DNA from: OMIS01 sp044350895
GTDB lineage: Bacteria; Patescibacteriota; Microgenomatia; UBA1400; PJMF01
Reading direction: 5' to 3'
Assembly: GCA_044350895.1 (NCBI GenBank)
Contig: JBILGT010000017.1
Location: 1 to 30,636, forward strand
DNA: 30,636 bases
Within the stretch, counting starts at the first letter, position 1, and every line of letters begins with the position of its first letter. The translations under genes were made by a program, and so were the position numbers. The notes beneath the pieces were generated by a model that was not told the origin of the DNA, did no database searches, and was given only the letters and a program-made list of their open reading frames with translations. Below are positions 1 through 7,917 of this stretch, piece by piece.

Positions 1-2
1 GT

Positions 3-425
3 ATTGGTCAGAATAAGGTAACTCTTCCTACTGGTGAATACGTAGAAGCAACTGGTCGAAGAAAAGTTGCAACTGCTCGTGTTCGTCTCTACACCACTCC
101 TGGTGAATTTATTGTCAATGAAAAAATCGTTGGTGGATATTTTGCAAATGTCCGCAACGCTGATTCACAATATTTAGTTCCTTTCAAAGTTACTGGAACT
201 GAAAAAAAGTTTGCAGTTGTCGCTAAAGTTACTGGATCAGGTACTGCAGCACAGTTAGATGCCGTTATTCACGGTATTGCACGTGCACTCGTCAAGTTCA
301 ACATTGAATTCCAACCGCTCTTAAAACAAGCTGGCTTACTTACTCGAGATGACCGCATGAAAGAAACACGTAAAGTTGGTCATGGTGGTAAAGCTCGTCG
401 TAAGAGACAGTCTCCAAAGCGTTAA
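3..425 (+). CDS. rpsI: 30S ribosomal protein S9 (5'-truncated by window edge)
   Basis: This is the C-terminal part of ribosomal protein S9, a component of the small-subunit head whose C-terminal tail reaches toward the P-site tRNA. The visible reading frame carries the family hallmarks in order: the EATGRRKVATARVRL start of the fold, a GSGTAAQLDAVIHGIARAL segment, LTRDDRMKETRKVG, and a basic tail that ends in SPKR (bacterial S9 normally ends in SKR). About 140 residues are visible and it ends in TAA. The start codon lies outside the window; only a few residues should be missing. It runs tail-to-tail into the minus-strand glycosyltransferase remnant with 10 bases between the stops, and I see no hairpin terminator there. 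In most bacteria rplM lies directly upstream. Confidence 0.96.
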   Translation: MGQNKVTLPTGEYVEATGRRKVATARVRLYTTPGEFIVNEKIVGGYFANVRNADSQYLVPFKVTGTEKKFAVVAKVTGSGTAAQLDAVIHGIARALVKFNIEFQPLLKQAGLLTRDDRMKETRKVGHGGKARRKRQSPKR

Positions 426-435
426 AAACTTTCTT

Positions 436-1186
436 TTATTTTGTTTCAGTTGGATTGATAGAGGTTATAAAACCTTTTGCCTTGAGCATAGGTGAGTTCC
501 ACAACAAGTTCCTAAAAGTCCACCATAATTGCAGGTCTCCGATTATTTTTTCGTGGAGCAAACTTAATGCTGAGTAGTTTGAGTTTCCATACTGGCGGTG
601 CATATGACTTACCGGTACTTCGTAAAAAGTTGCCCCTAAAAATTCTAATTTTTTAATAAGTTCAGGTAAAATTGATGATTTTTTTGCTGTAAAAGTAACT
701 TGTTTAACATATTTTGCCCTAATCAATCTAAAGTCACAATCAATATCACTGATAGGTAGTAAGAAGAGGGCTTTACATAAAAGTCGGTACGCCGAGCCAA
801 TAAAAACGCGCAAACGGGGGTCATTGCGATGCAGTCGATATCCATTCACAATATCAACTTTTTGAGTGTTTTGCGCTTTTACCAGTCGCTCAAGTTCAGA
901 AACAGTAAACTGTAAATCACCATCTGTGTAAAAGATCCATTCATGTTTGGCTGCAGTGAAACCTTTTTTAATAACAGCATAGCCTTCGTTATTATTAGAT
1001 GCGTTTACAATTTTAAGTGCAGGATACATTCCCTTGGCGTGTAAGATATTTTTCCAGGTAAGATCTTCGGATTTTCCAAAAGTGAAAAGATTGTTGAATG
1101 GGATAAAGTATGTTGCTATATATGCAAAGAATAGCGTACTGAGACGCCAAAAAATGAAAAGCCAAATAACACGACTTTTTTTTCAT
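436..1186 (-). pseudogene. Frameshifted, N-terminally chimeric family 2 glycosyltransferase
   Basis: The intact part (ATG at 1029, 197 aa) is the C-terminal two thirds of a GT2 (DPM1/polyprenol-phosphate-sugar type) enzyme. It has GYAVIKKGF, the FYTDGDLQF nucleotide/metal motif and the ISDIDCDFRLI segment. The first strand of the fold (the usual IPxxNEE and DDxSxD motifs) is absent. The same frame stays open upstream of 1029 and encodes a hydrophobic stretch (RVIWLFIFWRL, then FFAYIATYFIPF) that resembles the N-terminus of a polytopic mannosyltransferase-like protein. An ATG at 1184-1186 sits in the other frame, separated by a run of eight A (1176-1183). With seven A the frame would be continuous for 249 aa. 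I read this as a deletion fusion plus homopolymer frameshift. Slippage expression or an assembly error are alternatives. Confidence 0.6.
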
Positions 1187-1620
1187 ACTTCACTATAGTA
1201 TTTGAGCAATGCAAATTTGTGTAGTCCAGATATTAGTTTAGCTGCAGTGATTCTGCAGTTTGTCAAGCGAACACCAAGTCTCACCTTCTTGATACCAAAC
1301 TGCTTGGTGAGTACCTCCACAATTTCAACAGGGTTAGCAGCTGGAATCAGTGATTCCAAATACACAGGGCAGAGTGTTCACCCTATTTCCAATCTAGATA
1401 ATGGTTCTTGGAATTGCAGCAGAAATTCATCACTTGAGATTTGTGAATCAAGCTTTGCAGCATTTTGTTCAACAAGTAGAATGCCAATTTTGTGGATGCT
1501 CCACACAGTAAAAATAACAGTGCACACAAGATTAGAAAATCTCGTCGTGAGAGTACATCTTTTTTGGGCTGTTTTTCTTTTATGTGATTACTATATACCT
1601 ATTCTGATATATACAAAAGG
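1183..1620 (-). pseudogene. Decayed upstream gene of the glycosyltransferase locus
   Basis: No intact gene is visible here on either strand, but the minus strand holds protein-like pieces in two frames. One is an N-terminal anchor-like segment (SRRDFLILCALLFLLCG, around 1495-1555). A second piece in another frame contains LLVEQNAAKLDSQISSDEF. A third, from 1378 down to 1183, reads LIPAANPVEIVEVLTKQFG and later LHKFALLKYYSEV. The last piece ends in a TGA that overlaps the ATG of the next remnant (ATGA), the translational-coupling layout also seen at ftsE/ftsX, so it was probably a real gene end. I do not recognise the family. The plus-strand 164-codon frame over this region has no protein-like character. 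Confidence 0.35.
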
Positions 1621-1653
1621 AAAATCAGATGTGTGCAACTTAAATGTAGCGCA

Positions 1654-1681
1654 AACTAAAAGTCCCGCCGGAGCGGGACTT
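1654..1681 (-). terminator. Rho-independent terminator of the HU gene
   Basis: A 9-bp perfect stem (AAGTCCCGC pairing with GCGGGACTT) with a 4-nt loop lies 25 bases after the HU stop codon. On the minus strand it is followed by TTTAGTTT. It is the most GC-rich hairpin in this AT-rich stretch and is well placed to end the HU transcript. Confidence 0.75.
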
Positions 1682-1705
1682 AGTATTTCACAGTAATTGT
1701 TTGGA

Positions 1706-1981
1706 TTACCAAACTGATTTCTTAAGTGGTTTACCTACTTTGAGGTTAACAACTCGGTGACCTTTGATTACTTGGCGTTTTGATTCATTACCAAATGGGA
1801 CAACTTGCTTATCTTTAACTGGACTGACATATAATGTGCCAAATCCTGATAAAACAACTTTTTCACCTTTTGTAAGTGCCCGAGTAATTTCCTCGATCAT
1901 TGATTCAATTGCATCATTTGCTGCCTTTTTTGTAAGGTGAGCTTTCTTTGCAACTACTGTTATAAGTTGAGACTTAGTCAT
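1706..1981 (-). CDS. hup: HU/IHF family DNA-binding protein
   Basis: A 91-residue histone-like protein of the bacterial DNABII family, which binds and bends DNA as a dimer in the nucleoid. The length is standard. Visible family features are the N-terminal helical part (MTKSQLITVVAKKAHLTKKAANDAIESM), the KGEKVVLSGFGTLYV core and the basic arm region, followed by the closing VNLKVGKPLKKSVW (usually RNPxTGE... AGKxLKxAV). The arm here is NESKRQVIKGHRVV rather than the usual RNPxTGE form, so it is somewhat divergent. The ATG at 1979-1981 is preceded by a strong Shine-Dalgarno (AAAGGAG, 4-5 nt spacing). A promoter candidate lies upstream and a hairpin terminator downstream, so it is probably monocistronic. 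Confidence 0.93.
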   Translation of the reverse strand: MTKSQLITVVAKKAHLTKKAANDAIESMIEEITRALTKGEKVVLSGFGTLYVSPVKDKQVVPFGNESKRQVIKGHRVVNLKVGKPLKKSVW

Positions 1982-2031
1982 GTGACTCCTTTCGTCAAAC
2001 GTCCCTATACTAATTGATTTTTCGTAGTGTG

Positions 2032-2059
2032 AGTGTAAAGGATTGATCTATCAAGTCAA
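2032..2059 (-). promoter_or_regulatory. Candidate sigma-70 promoter for HU
   Basis: TTGACT (2054-2059) and TACACT (2032-2037) are 16 bp apart on the minus strand, about 50 bp ahead of the HU start. The -10 is only 4/6, so this is tentative. A TAGTATAG element closer to the gene is an alternative. Confidence 0.4.
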
Positions 2060-2096
2060 GAGGCGAGTCGTAGTTATAGTGATGCAGGCTCAGAAA

Positions 2097-2486
2097 TTAA
2101 ATATATTGATACTGCCGCAATAATATTATTCCAGCACCCAACATATCGTAGCCTATATCTCTGATTGTGCCATAGCGTCCAGGTACAAACATCTGATGTA
2201 GCTCGTCACTAATGGCATACACGAAGCAGAGTGAAAGTGCAACTTTCCAACGATCTTCAATACTGTCACGCAGCAACGTCAAGCCCACTGCTCGATAGAA
2301 AAGATAATATAACACAGCATACACAGTTATGTGGGCCAGTTTTTTAAAAATAAAGTCATGAAAAACTTCAGTGAAAGATGGGAGTACTCCTTGTGAAGAG
2401 AGCAAGAAAATAATTGCTGCCCATAAAAAAGGTGGAAGCCACGCATTAACCCAACGTAGTGAAAAACTCGATGACTTTTTTACCAT
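2097..2486 (-). CDS. VanZ-like family membrane protein
   Basis: A small integral membrane protein of the VanZ-like family, found in teicoplanin-resistance clusters and widely elsewhere; its biochemical function is not settled. With the start chosen here (MVKKSSSF) it has about 129 residues and four hydrophobic segments: PFLWAAIIFLLSSQ, HITVYAVLYYLFYRAV, ALSLCFVYAISDELHQMFVPGR and the C-terminal DMLGAGIILL. The family signature is visible: the IFxLSSQ at the end of helix 1, the KxxHxxxY segment (KKLAHITVY), and the acidic/His motif SDELHQxFVPGR followed by RDxxxDxxG. An upstream ATG at 2525 would add 13 residues, and I judge it less likely. The start overlaps the end of the lamin-tail gene by 41 bases, which implies co-transcription. 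Confidence 0.85.
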   Translation of the reverse strand: MVKKSSSFSLRWVNAWLPPFLWAAIIFLLSSQGVLPSFTEVFHDFIFKKLAHITVYAVLYYLFYRAVGLTLLRDSIEDRWKVALSLCFVYAISDELHQMFVPGRYGTIRDIGYDMLGAGIILLRQYQYI

Positions 2487-3912
2487 ACAAAAGACTACCT
2501 GAACTTGTACACGTAATAATTCCACTCAGTATAGCACCCAGCAGTACTGGCTGTGAAAGGCGAACAGATCGAGTGACAAATGTAGCTGAAGCAGTTGAGC
2601 TTGCCGCTGAAGAATGTAGTTCAAAACTTTGGAGTGGCTGAAAAATATTTTGTGCTAAAGATTTTATGTGCATTCCTAAGACTTCAGGGTTATGCAGACT
2701 ACTTGAAGGTGGGACTGTTGCCACATGTGTATCTGGGAGCGGCACGTGTACAGTTGCAGATGATCTAGTAAGAAGTGCTGACACAGATGCTGTGGTTTGC
2801 TCAGATGCGACTGTGACTGCTGTATTCGCAGCACGAGGTGTGGGTTCTGCTGCGACCCATTTAGACTGGCTGGTGAGCTGTACATACACAAGACTAGAAC
2901 CACTTGTACAACTGTCGTATTCAAGGCTGTAGACGGTGGAGCCGGTATCTGTAGTGAGTGTAAGGCTGTCCCCGGCATTGTTCAGCAGGCTACTACTCCA
3001 ACTAAAAATTTCCCATCCGCCAGCGGGAATTGTTCCTGACAGTGTGCGTGAGTTACCTGATTCATCAGTTACTTTCCAATTTTGAATTGTTGCGGCAGTT
3101 GTGCCAGGGTTGAATAACTCGATCCATTCCGATCCACTGGAAGGACACGCCATGATCTCAGAGACTTGCAGCTGTATGGCACTTGCTGGGACAGGTGTGG
3201 GTGTTGGGCTTGGACTAGGAAGGGGTGTTGCGCTCGGACTTGGTTGGGGCGTGGCAGTAGGTTGGGGGGTTGTACTGGGCTGGGGAGTAACGCTGGGACT
3301 GGGAGAAGGGATTGCAGTAGTAGCTGGTGTTGCAGAAGGTTGGGGTGTGGCAGCGGGTTGTGGTTCTTCTTGTGATGTTGGAGTTGGACTAGGTGTTTCA
3401 GTTATTTGCGGCAGTGCAGTGGGTTGCGGTGTAGGAGTGGGTGTTGAAATAAGGACAGGTATGAGTGGAAATGTAGTGGAGTCACTGCCTTTTGTGGCCA
3501 GTGAAAGTATATATGAGTCTGTAGTGAGATTACTGCGCTGCCATGACTTTCCTGATTCACTTGCAACATAATTCATTGTTGTGACTTGTTGGCCTTGTCC
3601 ATTAAACAAGGTGACTCCATCAGCACTATTATTCAGTTTTGCAGCGGTTAGATTGACCACGAGAAAAGATTGCGGTGGCAGGACTTCGGTGGTAAATACA
3701 GCGATATCAGAGGGTGTACTGAGCTGGTCTTGCAGCTTCCAACCGTTCAAAGACTGCGGCTCGGCTGAAGTGTTAAAAAGCTCGACCCATTCACTTTCAC
3801 CTGATGGCGGTGCAGGATACACCTCTGAAATAATTACTGCTGCATGTGCTGTGCTACAACTGTGAAACAGCGCAATACCGGTGATAGAAAGTAGGGTGAG
3901 TAATCTACGCAT
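2446..3912 (-). CDS. Surface protein with two lamin-tail domains and Pro/Thr/Ser linker
   Basis: An exported, probably surface-anchored protein of 488 residues. A signal peptide (MRRLLTLLSITGIALFH... TAHAA) is followed by a lamin-tail (LTD) domain at about 25-140 (VIISEVYPAPPSGESEWVELFN, then LNGWKLQD). Next comes a 90-residue Thr/Pro/Ser/Gln repeat linker (about 157-246). A second LTD domain lies at about 247-365 (VSEIMACPSSGSEWIELFN, then IQNWKVTDESG). The C-terminus has one hydrophobic helix (about 453-475) and a short basic tail, consistent with membrane anchoring. LTD domains are immunoglobulin-like and often found on CPR cell-surface or nuclease-associated proteins. No enzymatic motif is visible. 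A -10-like TACTAT lies 6 nt before the ATG with no Shine-Dalgarno, so initiation may be leaderless. It overlaps the VanZ-like gene. Confidence 0.85.
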   Translation of the reverse strand: MRRLLTLLSITGIALFHSCSTAHAAVIISEVYPAPPSGESEWVELFNTSAEPQSLNGWKLQDQLSTPSDIAVFTTEVLPPQSFLVVNLTAAKLNNSADGVTLFNGQGQQVTTMNYVASESGKSWQRSNLTTDSYILSLATKGSDSTTFPLIPVLISTPTPTPQPTALPQITETPSPTPTSQEEPQPAATPQPSATPATTAIPSPSPSVTPQPSTTPQPTATPQPSPSATPLPSPSPTPTPVPASAIQLQVSEIMACPSSGSEWIELFNPGTTAATIQNWKVTDESGNSRTLSGTIPAGGWEIFSWSSSLLNNAGDSLTLTTDTGSTVYSLEYDSCTSGSSLVYVQLTSQSKWVAAEPTPRAANTAVTVASEQTTASVSALLTRSSATVHVPLPDTHVATVPPSSSLHNPEVLGMHIKSLAQNIFQPLQSFELHSSAASSTASATFVTRSVRLSQPVLLGAILSGIITCTSSGSLLYGKKVIEFFTTLG

Positions 3913-3955
3913 AGCAGGATAGTACGATCACTACCTTGCATAAAGTGTAGAAACA

Positions 3956-5095
3956 TTACGATTGTTTGAGAGACTGTAAATAGTCTGAGAACTTTTGAGC
4001 TGTTTGTTGCCAACTGAAGGTTTGGGCTACTTTTTTCTGTAGTGCTGCAGCTAGTTTATGGCGCTGCGGAGCATTGCCCAGTAACTTTTCAATTTTCTCG
4101 ATAGTATCTGCTACAGTTGGAGTAACAAATAAACCTGTCTCACCATCTATAATTACTTCTTTTATGCCACCATTGTCTGTCGCGATGACAGCACAGCCAC
4201 TTGCTCCAGCTTCCAAAATACTAATAGGTAAGCCTTCGTGATGCTGTGATGGATAGACGAAAATGTCAGTGTTTTTTAGAACAGCTGCGGCTGCCTTGTG
4301 CTCAAGTTGCCCAAGGAAAATAATCTGCTTTGTCGCAGCTGGTTGGAGTTTGGAAAGTTCTGAGCCAGTACCTGCAAAGAGAAAGTAAACATCTGGGTGG
4401 GCTGTCGTAATTTTTTGCGCTGCTGCAACTACTAGTGCTGGATTTTTGCTGGGAATCATTCTCCCCAAATAAGAAACAACAATGGCATTTTCAGGTAGCT
4501 TCACATCAGGTAGCATTTTTTCTGTTTTAGAATTAAATACAGTATCCACACCGGCCACCATGACAGTACTGGTATGTCCATATGCTGCAAGGAATTCTTG
4601 GGTAGTAGTACTCACAACGGTAATATGCTTGTAGGCATGAACGATTGATTTGAGTAGTAACGTATCAAAAAATTGAATACAGGTTTGTAAGAATGAATTT
4701 TGATGTGTGGGGTGCGTGGCACAGTGGTCAGTCAGGATTGATTGAGCTCCGAGAAACTGAGCAGCGAGTGGTGCCCACCAAGAATTTTCAAAAAATCGTG
4801 TATGCGTGTTCAAAAAATCGTACGAATGCTGCTGTTTCAGTTTTCGTAAAAGCTGAAATAACTCGAGATAGTTGGGGATAGCAAATTGACCAGGCAAAAC
4901 CTGCAAACAGCCCACACGATAGACTGTCAGTCCGTTATAGTTTTCGACTTTTGGCGCATTGTCAGTGTTGTAGCAGATTACATCTACAGCAACTGAAGGA
5001 TCAATCTTTTGTAAATGACTATACAACTGCACGATATATTCTTGACTACCGCCAGCATGAGGATAGAAGTATTGTGTGAGGACACAAATTCTCAT
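3956..5095 (-). CDS. Family 4 glycosyltransferase (GT-B)
   Basis: A retaining GT-B glycosyltransferase that probably transfers a sugar from a nucleotide donor to a lipid-linked or surface glycan. The start is set at 5095 (MRICVLTQYFYPHAGGSQEY), because the Gly-rich acceptor loop is normally within the first 20 residues; an extra 18 upstream codons look non-native. The protein is then 379 aa, normal for the family. The N-terminal Rossmann part shows YFYPHAGG. The C-terminal donor domain shows VVSYLGRMIPSKNP, LFAGTGSE, IFLGQ and the EX7E motif region HHEGLPISILEAGASGCAVIATDNGGIKE. No membrane segments are visible. It lies 26 bases downstream of the GT2 gene, so the two are likely co-transcribed. 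Confidence 0.9.
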   Translation of the reverse strand: MRICVLTQYFYPHAGGSQEYIVQLYSHLQKIDPSVAVDVICYNTDNAPKVENYNGLTVYRVGCLQVLPGQFAIPNYLELFQLLRKLKQQHSYDFLNTHTRFFENSWWAPLAAQFLGAQSILTDHCATHPTHQNSFLQTCIQFFDTLLLKSIVHAYKHITVVSTTTQEFLAAYGHTSTVMVAGVDTVFNSKTEKMLPDVKLPENAIVVSYLGRMIPSKNPALVVAAAQKITTAHPDVYFLFAGTGSELSKLQPAATKQIIFLGQLEHKAAAAVLKNTDIFVYPSQHHEGLPISILEAGASGCAVIATDNGGIKEVIIDGETGLFVTPTVADTIEKIEKLLGNAPQRHKLAAALQKKVAQTFSWQQTAQKFSDYLQSLKQS

Positions 5096-5121
5096 AAAAA
5101 ACTCACTCTTTATTGCATTAA

Positions 5122-5877
5122 TTAAAATTGAGCATTGTACGCAGTACACTTTGCGTGCGCTGTGAAAATGCTTACTCTAAGTGGATTGCATCGCCAAATC
5201 CAGAGATGGAAAATATAAAATAAGTGTTCAAAACCAGTCTTCCAGATAATTTGTTTGCTCACACCGCCACTGCGATAGTGGTGATTAATGTGATATTCAC
5301 CAAAAGAAATAGTTGGATTCATGAGTGCAATAAGTTTAATTTCAGGAGAAAGATTCCAACCACCTGAACGTAACTGCATCTTCTTGGCTACAGATTTACG
5401 CACAATCCACATTCCTGAAAGAATATCTTGCATGCGGTATCCAAAGAGTACTCGGACCTCAGTATTGAGAATCCATACACCCAGTTGGCGAATCCAAGAA
5501 ATGGCATGTGTATTAGTGAGCGGAAAACGATTGCAGGAAACAAAATCAAGTTTGTTTTTGAGTAAATAATTTACTGCAGCTTTAATTTGATAGGAAGGAT
5601 ATGAGCCATCACCATCAAGTGTGACGATAATGTCACCAGTGGCTTTTTTAATACCAGCTTGATGAGCATAACCATAACCGATTCCGTTTTCAGTACGGTT
5701 TTCAGTTACAACTTTTGCACCGTGCTTTTTGGCAACGGCAGCAGTTTTATCGGTAGAATTGTTATTTACTACGATCACTTCATCCACACAGGACGGCACT
5801 TTTTTGAGAAGTCCAGCAATAGATTTTTCTTCATTCTTGCAGGGGATGATGAGAGTGACTTTTTGTTTCGCTATCAT
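5122..5877 (-). CDS. Family 2 glycosyltransferase (DPM1-like)
   Basis: A 251-residue GT-A enzyme of the polyprenol-phosphate glycosyltransferase group, which usually moves a sugar from a nucleotide donor onto undecaprenyl phosphate at the cytoplasmic face. Motifs in order are LIIPCKNEEKSI, EVIVVNNNSTDKT, GYGYAHQAGIKKATGDIIVTLDGDGSY (DxD), and a C-terminal GYRMQDILSGMWIVRKS followed by a His-rich HINHHYRSGGVS. No C-terminal membrane helices are evident. The ATG at 5875-5877 lies exactly 6 nt after a TATAAT with a -35 of TTGAAT, so the mRNA is probably leaderless. It heads an operon with the GT4 gene and is the functional counterpart of the broken GT2 at 436-1186. Confidence 0.92.
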   Translation of the reverse strand: MIAKQKVTLIIPCKNEEKSIAGLLKKVPSCVDEVIVVNNNSTDKTAAVAKKHGAKVVTENRTENGIGYGYAHQAGIKKATGDIIVTLDGDGSYPSYQIKAAVNYLLKNKLDFVSCNRFPLTNTHAISWIRQLGVWILNTEVRVLFGYRMQDILSGMWIVRKSVAKKMQLRSGGWNLSPEIKLIALMNPTISFGEYHINHHYRSGGVSKQIIWKTGFEHLFYIFHLWIWRCNPLRVSIFTAHAKCTAYNAQF

Positions 5878-5883
5878 TGCGTC

Positions 5884-5912
5884 ATTATAACACTATACTA
5901 TAAGATATTCAA
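5884..5912 (-). promoter_or_regulatory. Strong sigma-70 promoter, leaderless GT2/GT4 operon
   Basis: TTGAAT (5907-5912), a 17-bp spacer and TATAAT (5884-5889) on the minus strand. Only 6 nt separate the -10 box from the ATG, placing the expected +1 at the A of the start codon. Confidence 0.8.
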
Positions 5913-5941
5913 GGCTAACTCAAGATACAGAGTAGTCTCGA

Positions 5942-7915
5942 CTAGATCTCAAAAACGACGAGCGAGTGGTTCTCAAATACCTTTTTGGCGGTAGAATTTT
6001 GTTTTGCTACTGCATCGATAACAGCCCTGTTGTAGCTGGAAAGTGGCTCAGAGCGCCAGATATTGTAGTCAAATGAGAACTGCCTTTTTTCCTCAGCAAT
6101 CAGCCAGCGGAATGAACGACCACTGAGTACCAATACGTACTTGTCTGGTGTACCTGTAACTGGGTCAAAGGTACTTTTAAGATCAGATAGTGAGCCATCT
6201 GCAAAGGCTTTTTTTCCAGAATTAAGGAAAATCTGCCTGGTATCAGCTTTGGCAAATGCTCCACCAGCTGAATTTATACCAGACAAACCTTCCATGAGAT
6301 AGGCGGTACTGGGGTCTGAGATGATAAGCGTGCGACTTGGAGCGTAATTCTGCTGTAAAAACTCGGCAGCGGCAATGTCATCTGTCGAGACATGTGCTGC
6401 GGTGTTATCGAGTAATACATGTTGTTGCCATTGATTGGAATTGCTAGCCAGAATTAGTGCAAACCAGAGGACAGTGGCACCAATCAGTACTGAGCGAAAC
6501 TTGTTTTGAGCCACCGCATACCAGATTCCTGCCGCCATGAGGAGCTGTAGGGGAAAGCGTGCCAGAGTCAAAAATTTCAAGACATACGGAAAATTTGAAA
6601 TCAGAATAGCCAAGAACGGCACAAACAAAAACAAGAGTAATTGTGAAAGTACAAACTCCTTTTTATTAGTCCAAAAATACCAAATTCCCAGAGGTGCAAG
6701 TAAAAACGTAAGGCCATAGATCTGTCTGAAAAACTTGAGTTTCTCCGCAAGTGTGAAGACATATAAGCCTGCTTCACCTTGATTGAGTGCGCTCAAATCA
6801 AGAAATTGCGAGGCAGCGATACCCAGGAGACAGCCAAGTGCGACCACGAGCCAGAGTCCTTTGAGGACGACTGGTTTGGTCAAAACACTTTGAAACTGCA
6901 AAAAGACGTAACTAGCCAGGTAGAACGCTGCTCCGAGTGTTCCAATCACAAAGTGTAATAAAACCAGTGCAATTGAGCTAGTTACTACCTCAGCCAGAGG
7001 TAACGGGGCTTGTTTTCTAAAGCTAAAAATTAGTCGAGCCAACAAAAGCACCCAGAGCATTGCTGTGAGTGTCTGAGGCAATATAAATATCGATGTAAAG
7101 GCAATTACTGACTCAAATGAAAGCGTGCCAATAATACAACTGAGTGTGGCAATATACGTATTTTTTGTGACACTCCAGCCAAAATAGTAGGCAGCAGCGC
7201 TGATTGTCAGTACATGCAAAAATGAAAGTACATTCCAATACGTGAGGATATTCTGTGGTGAAAGATCCATTCCCACTTGAGAAAGCGCGAGCATGAGATG
7301 AAATGTGGGTGGATAACTGGCAAAACCAAAGGTGTCGGAAATTTGTCCAGTCGAGAAACTGTATGAACCACTTTGAATCAACGTACTCAGTGTCTGGTGC
7401 TCATAGAGATCCCAGTTGAGTGCGTAGGGTGCGCGCCACTGCCAGATACCAAATGCCAGGATTGAGAGACCAAGAACTAAGCCCGACACTTTGAAATCAA
7501 GCTGGAACTGCAACTTCTTTTTGTAGAGCGAGTACAACCAGATACAAATACCAATTGCTCCCATCAAGTAGACGGTGGGGAAAAAGGTGTTAGTGAAGGT
7601 TCTACCAGGCAGAGAAGAGCCTACCACTTGTGCAAATTGCGCAATTCCTAGCAGTGCCAATGAACCCAGAAAAAATGGAAAAACCGCCTGCAAAATCAGG
7701 GGATACTCGATTTTTTCTGGTTGCTTGCCAAATAATCCCAATAAAAATGATTCAACCTGTGTGCGGATTTTTTCAACACTTTTGCGAAAATTCTTGAAGA
7801 GTGCAGGCTGCACACTAGGCTCAGCTATCACAATTCTAAAAATGGTCAGAACAACAGTCCCAACACTAAGCGGGAAGAGATAAAACAAGATGGCGGAAAG
7901 AATGATGCTGAGCAT
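5942..7915 (-). CDS. Polytopic membrane protein, probable GT-C glycosyltransferase
   Basis: A 657-residue integral membrane protein with about a dozen hydrophobic segments and a soluble C-terminal region (about 520-657). A GT-C type fold (lipid-phosphate-sugar dependent glycosyltransferase or oligosaccharyltransferase-like) is suggested by an acidic first large loop, WRAPYALNWDLYEHQTL, followed by TFGFASYPPTFHLMLALSQ, the layout seen in several GT-C and O-antigen-type families. No catalytic residue is proven and I cannot name a family with confidence. The C-terminal soluble part contains SRTLIISDPSTAYLMEGLSG, typical of the periplasmic tail of such proteins. It follows the upstream gene by 2 bases, so translation is coupled. 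It may act with the neighbouring GT2/GT4 enzymes in surface glycan synthesis. Confidence 0.7.
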   Translation of the reverse strand: MLSIILSAILFYLFPLSVGTVVLTIFRIVIAEPSVQPALFKNFRKSVEKIRTQVESFLLGLFGKQPEKIEYPLILQAVFPFFLGSLALLGIAQFAQVVGSSLPGRTFTNTFFPTVYLMGAIGICIWLYSLYKKKLQFQLDFKVSGLVLGLSILAFGIWQWRAPYALNWDLYEHQTLSTLIQSGSYSFSTGQISDTFGFASYPPTFHLMLALSQVGMDLSPQNILTYWNVLSFLHVLTISAAAYYFGWSVTKNTYIATLSCIIGTLSFESVIAFTSIFILPQTLTAMLWVLLLARLIFSFRKQAPLPLAEVVTSSIALVLLHFVIGTLGAAFYLASYVFLQFQSVLTKPVVLKGLWLVVALGCLLGIAASQFLDLSALNQGEAGLYVFTLAEKLKFFRQIYGLTFLLAPLGIWYFWTNKKEFVLSQLLLFLFVPFLAILISNFPYVLKFLTLARFPLQLLMAAGIWYAVAQNKFRSVLIGATVLWFALILASNSNQWQQHVLLDNTAAHVSTDDIAAAEFLQQNYAPSRTLIISDPSTAYLMEGLSGINSAGGAFAKADTRQIFLNSGKKAFADGSLSDLKSTFDPVTGTPDKYVLVLSGRSFRWLIAEEKRQFSFDYNIWRSEPLSSYNRAVIDAVAKQNSTAKKVFENHSLVVFEI

Positions 7916-7917
7916 AG

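Noticed and set aside
436..1620. TGA read as glycine (code 25), which would fuse the remnants into one protein
   Set aside because: RF2 is encoded, ftsE ends in TGA, and no core gene carries an internal TGA.
1202..1696. Plus-strand open frame of 164 codons
   Set aside because: No protein-like pattern, no Shine-Dalgarno; it runs through the HU terminator, and the minus strand explains the region better.
3156..3460. CRISPR-like repetition
   Set aside because: The repeats are a Pro/Thr/Ser coding linker in frame, with irregular units and no spacers. I saw no CRISPR array elsewhere in the window.
3101..3571. Gly/Val-rich plus-strand frame of 156 codons
   Set aside because: Antisense shadow of the Pro/Thr/Ser linker in the lamin-tail protein.
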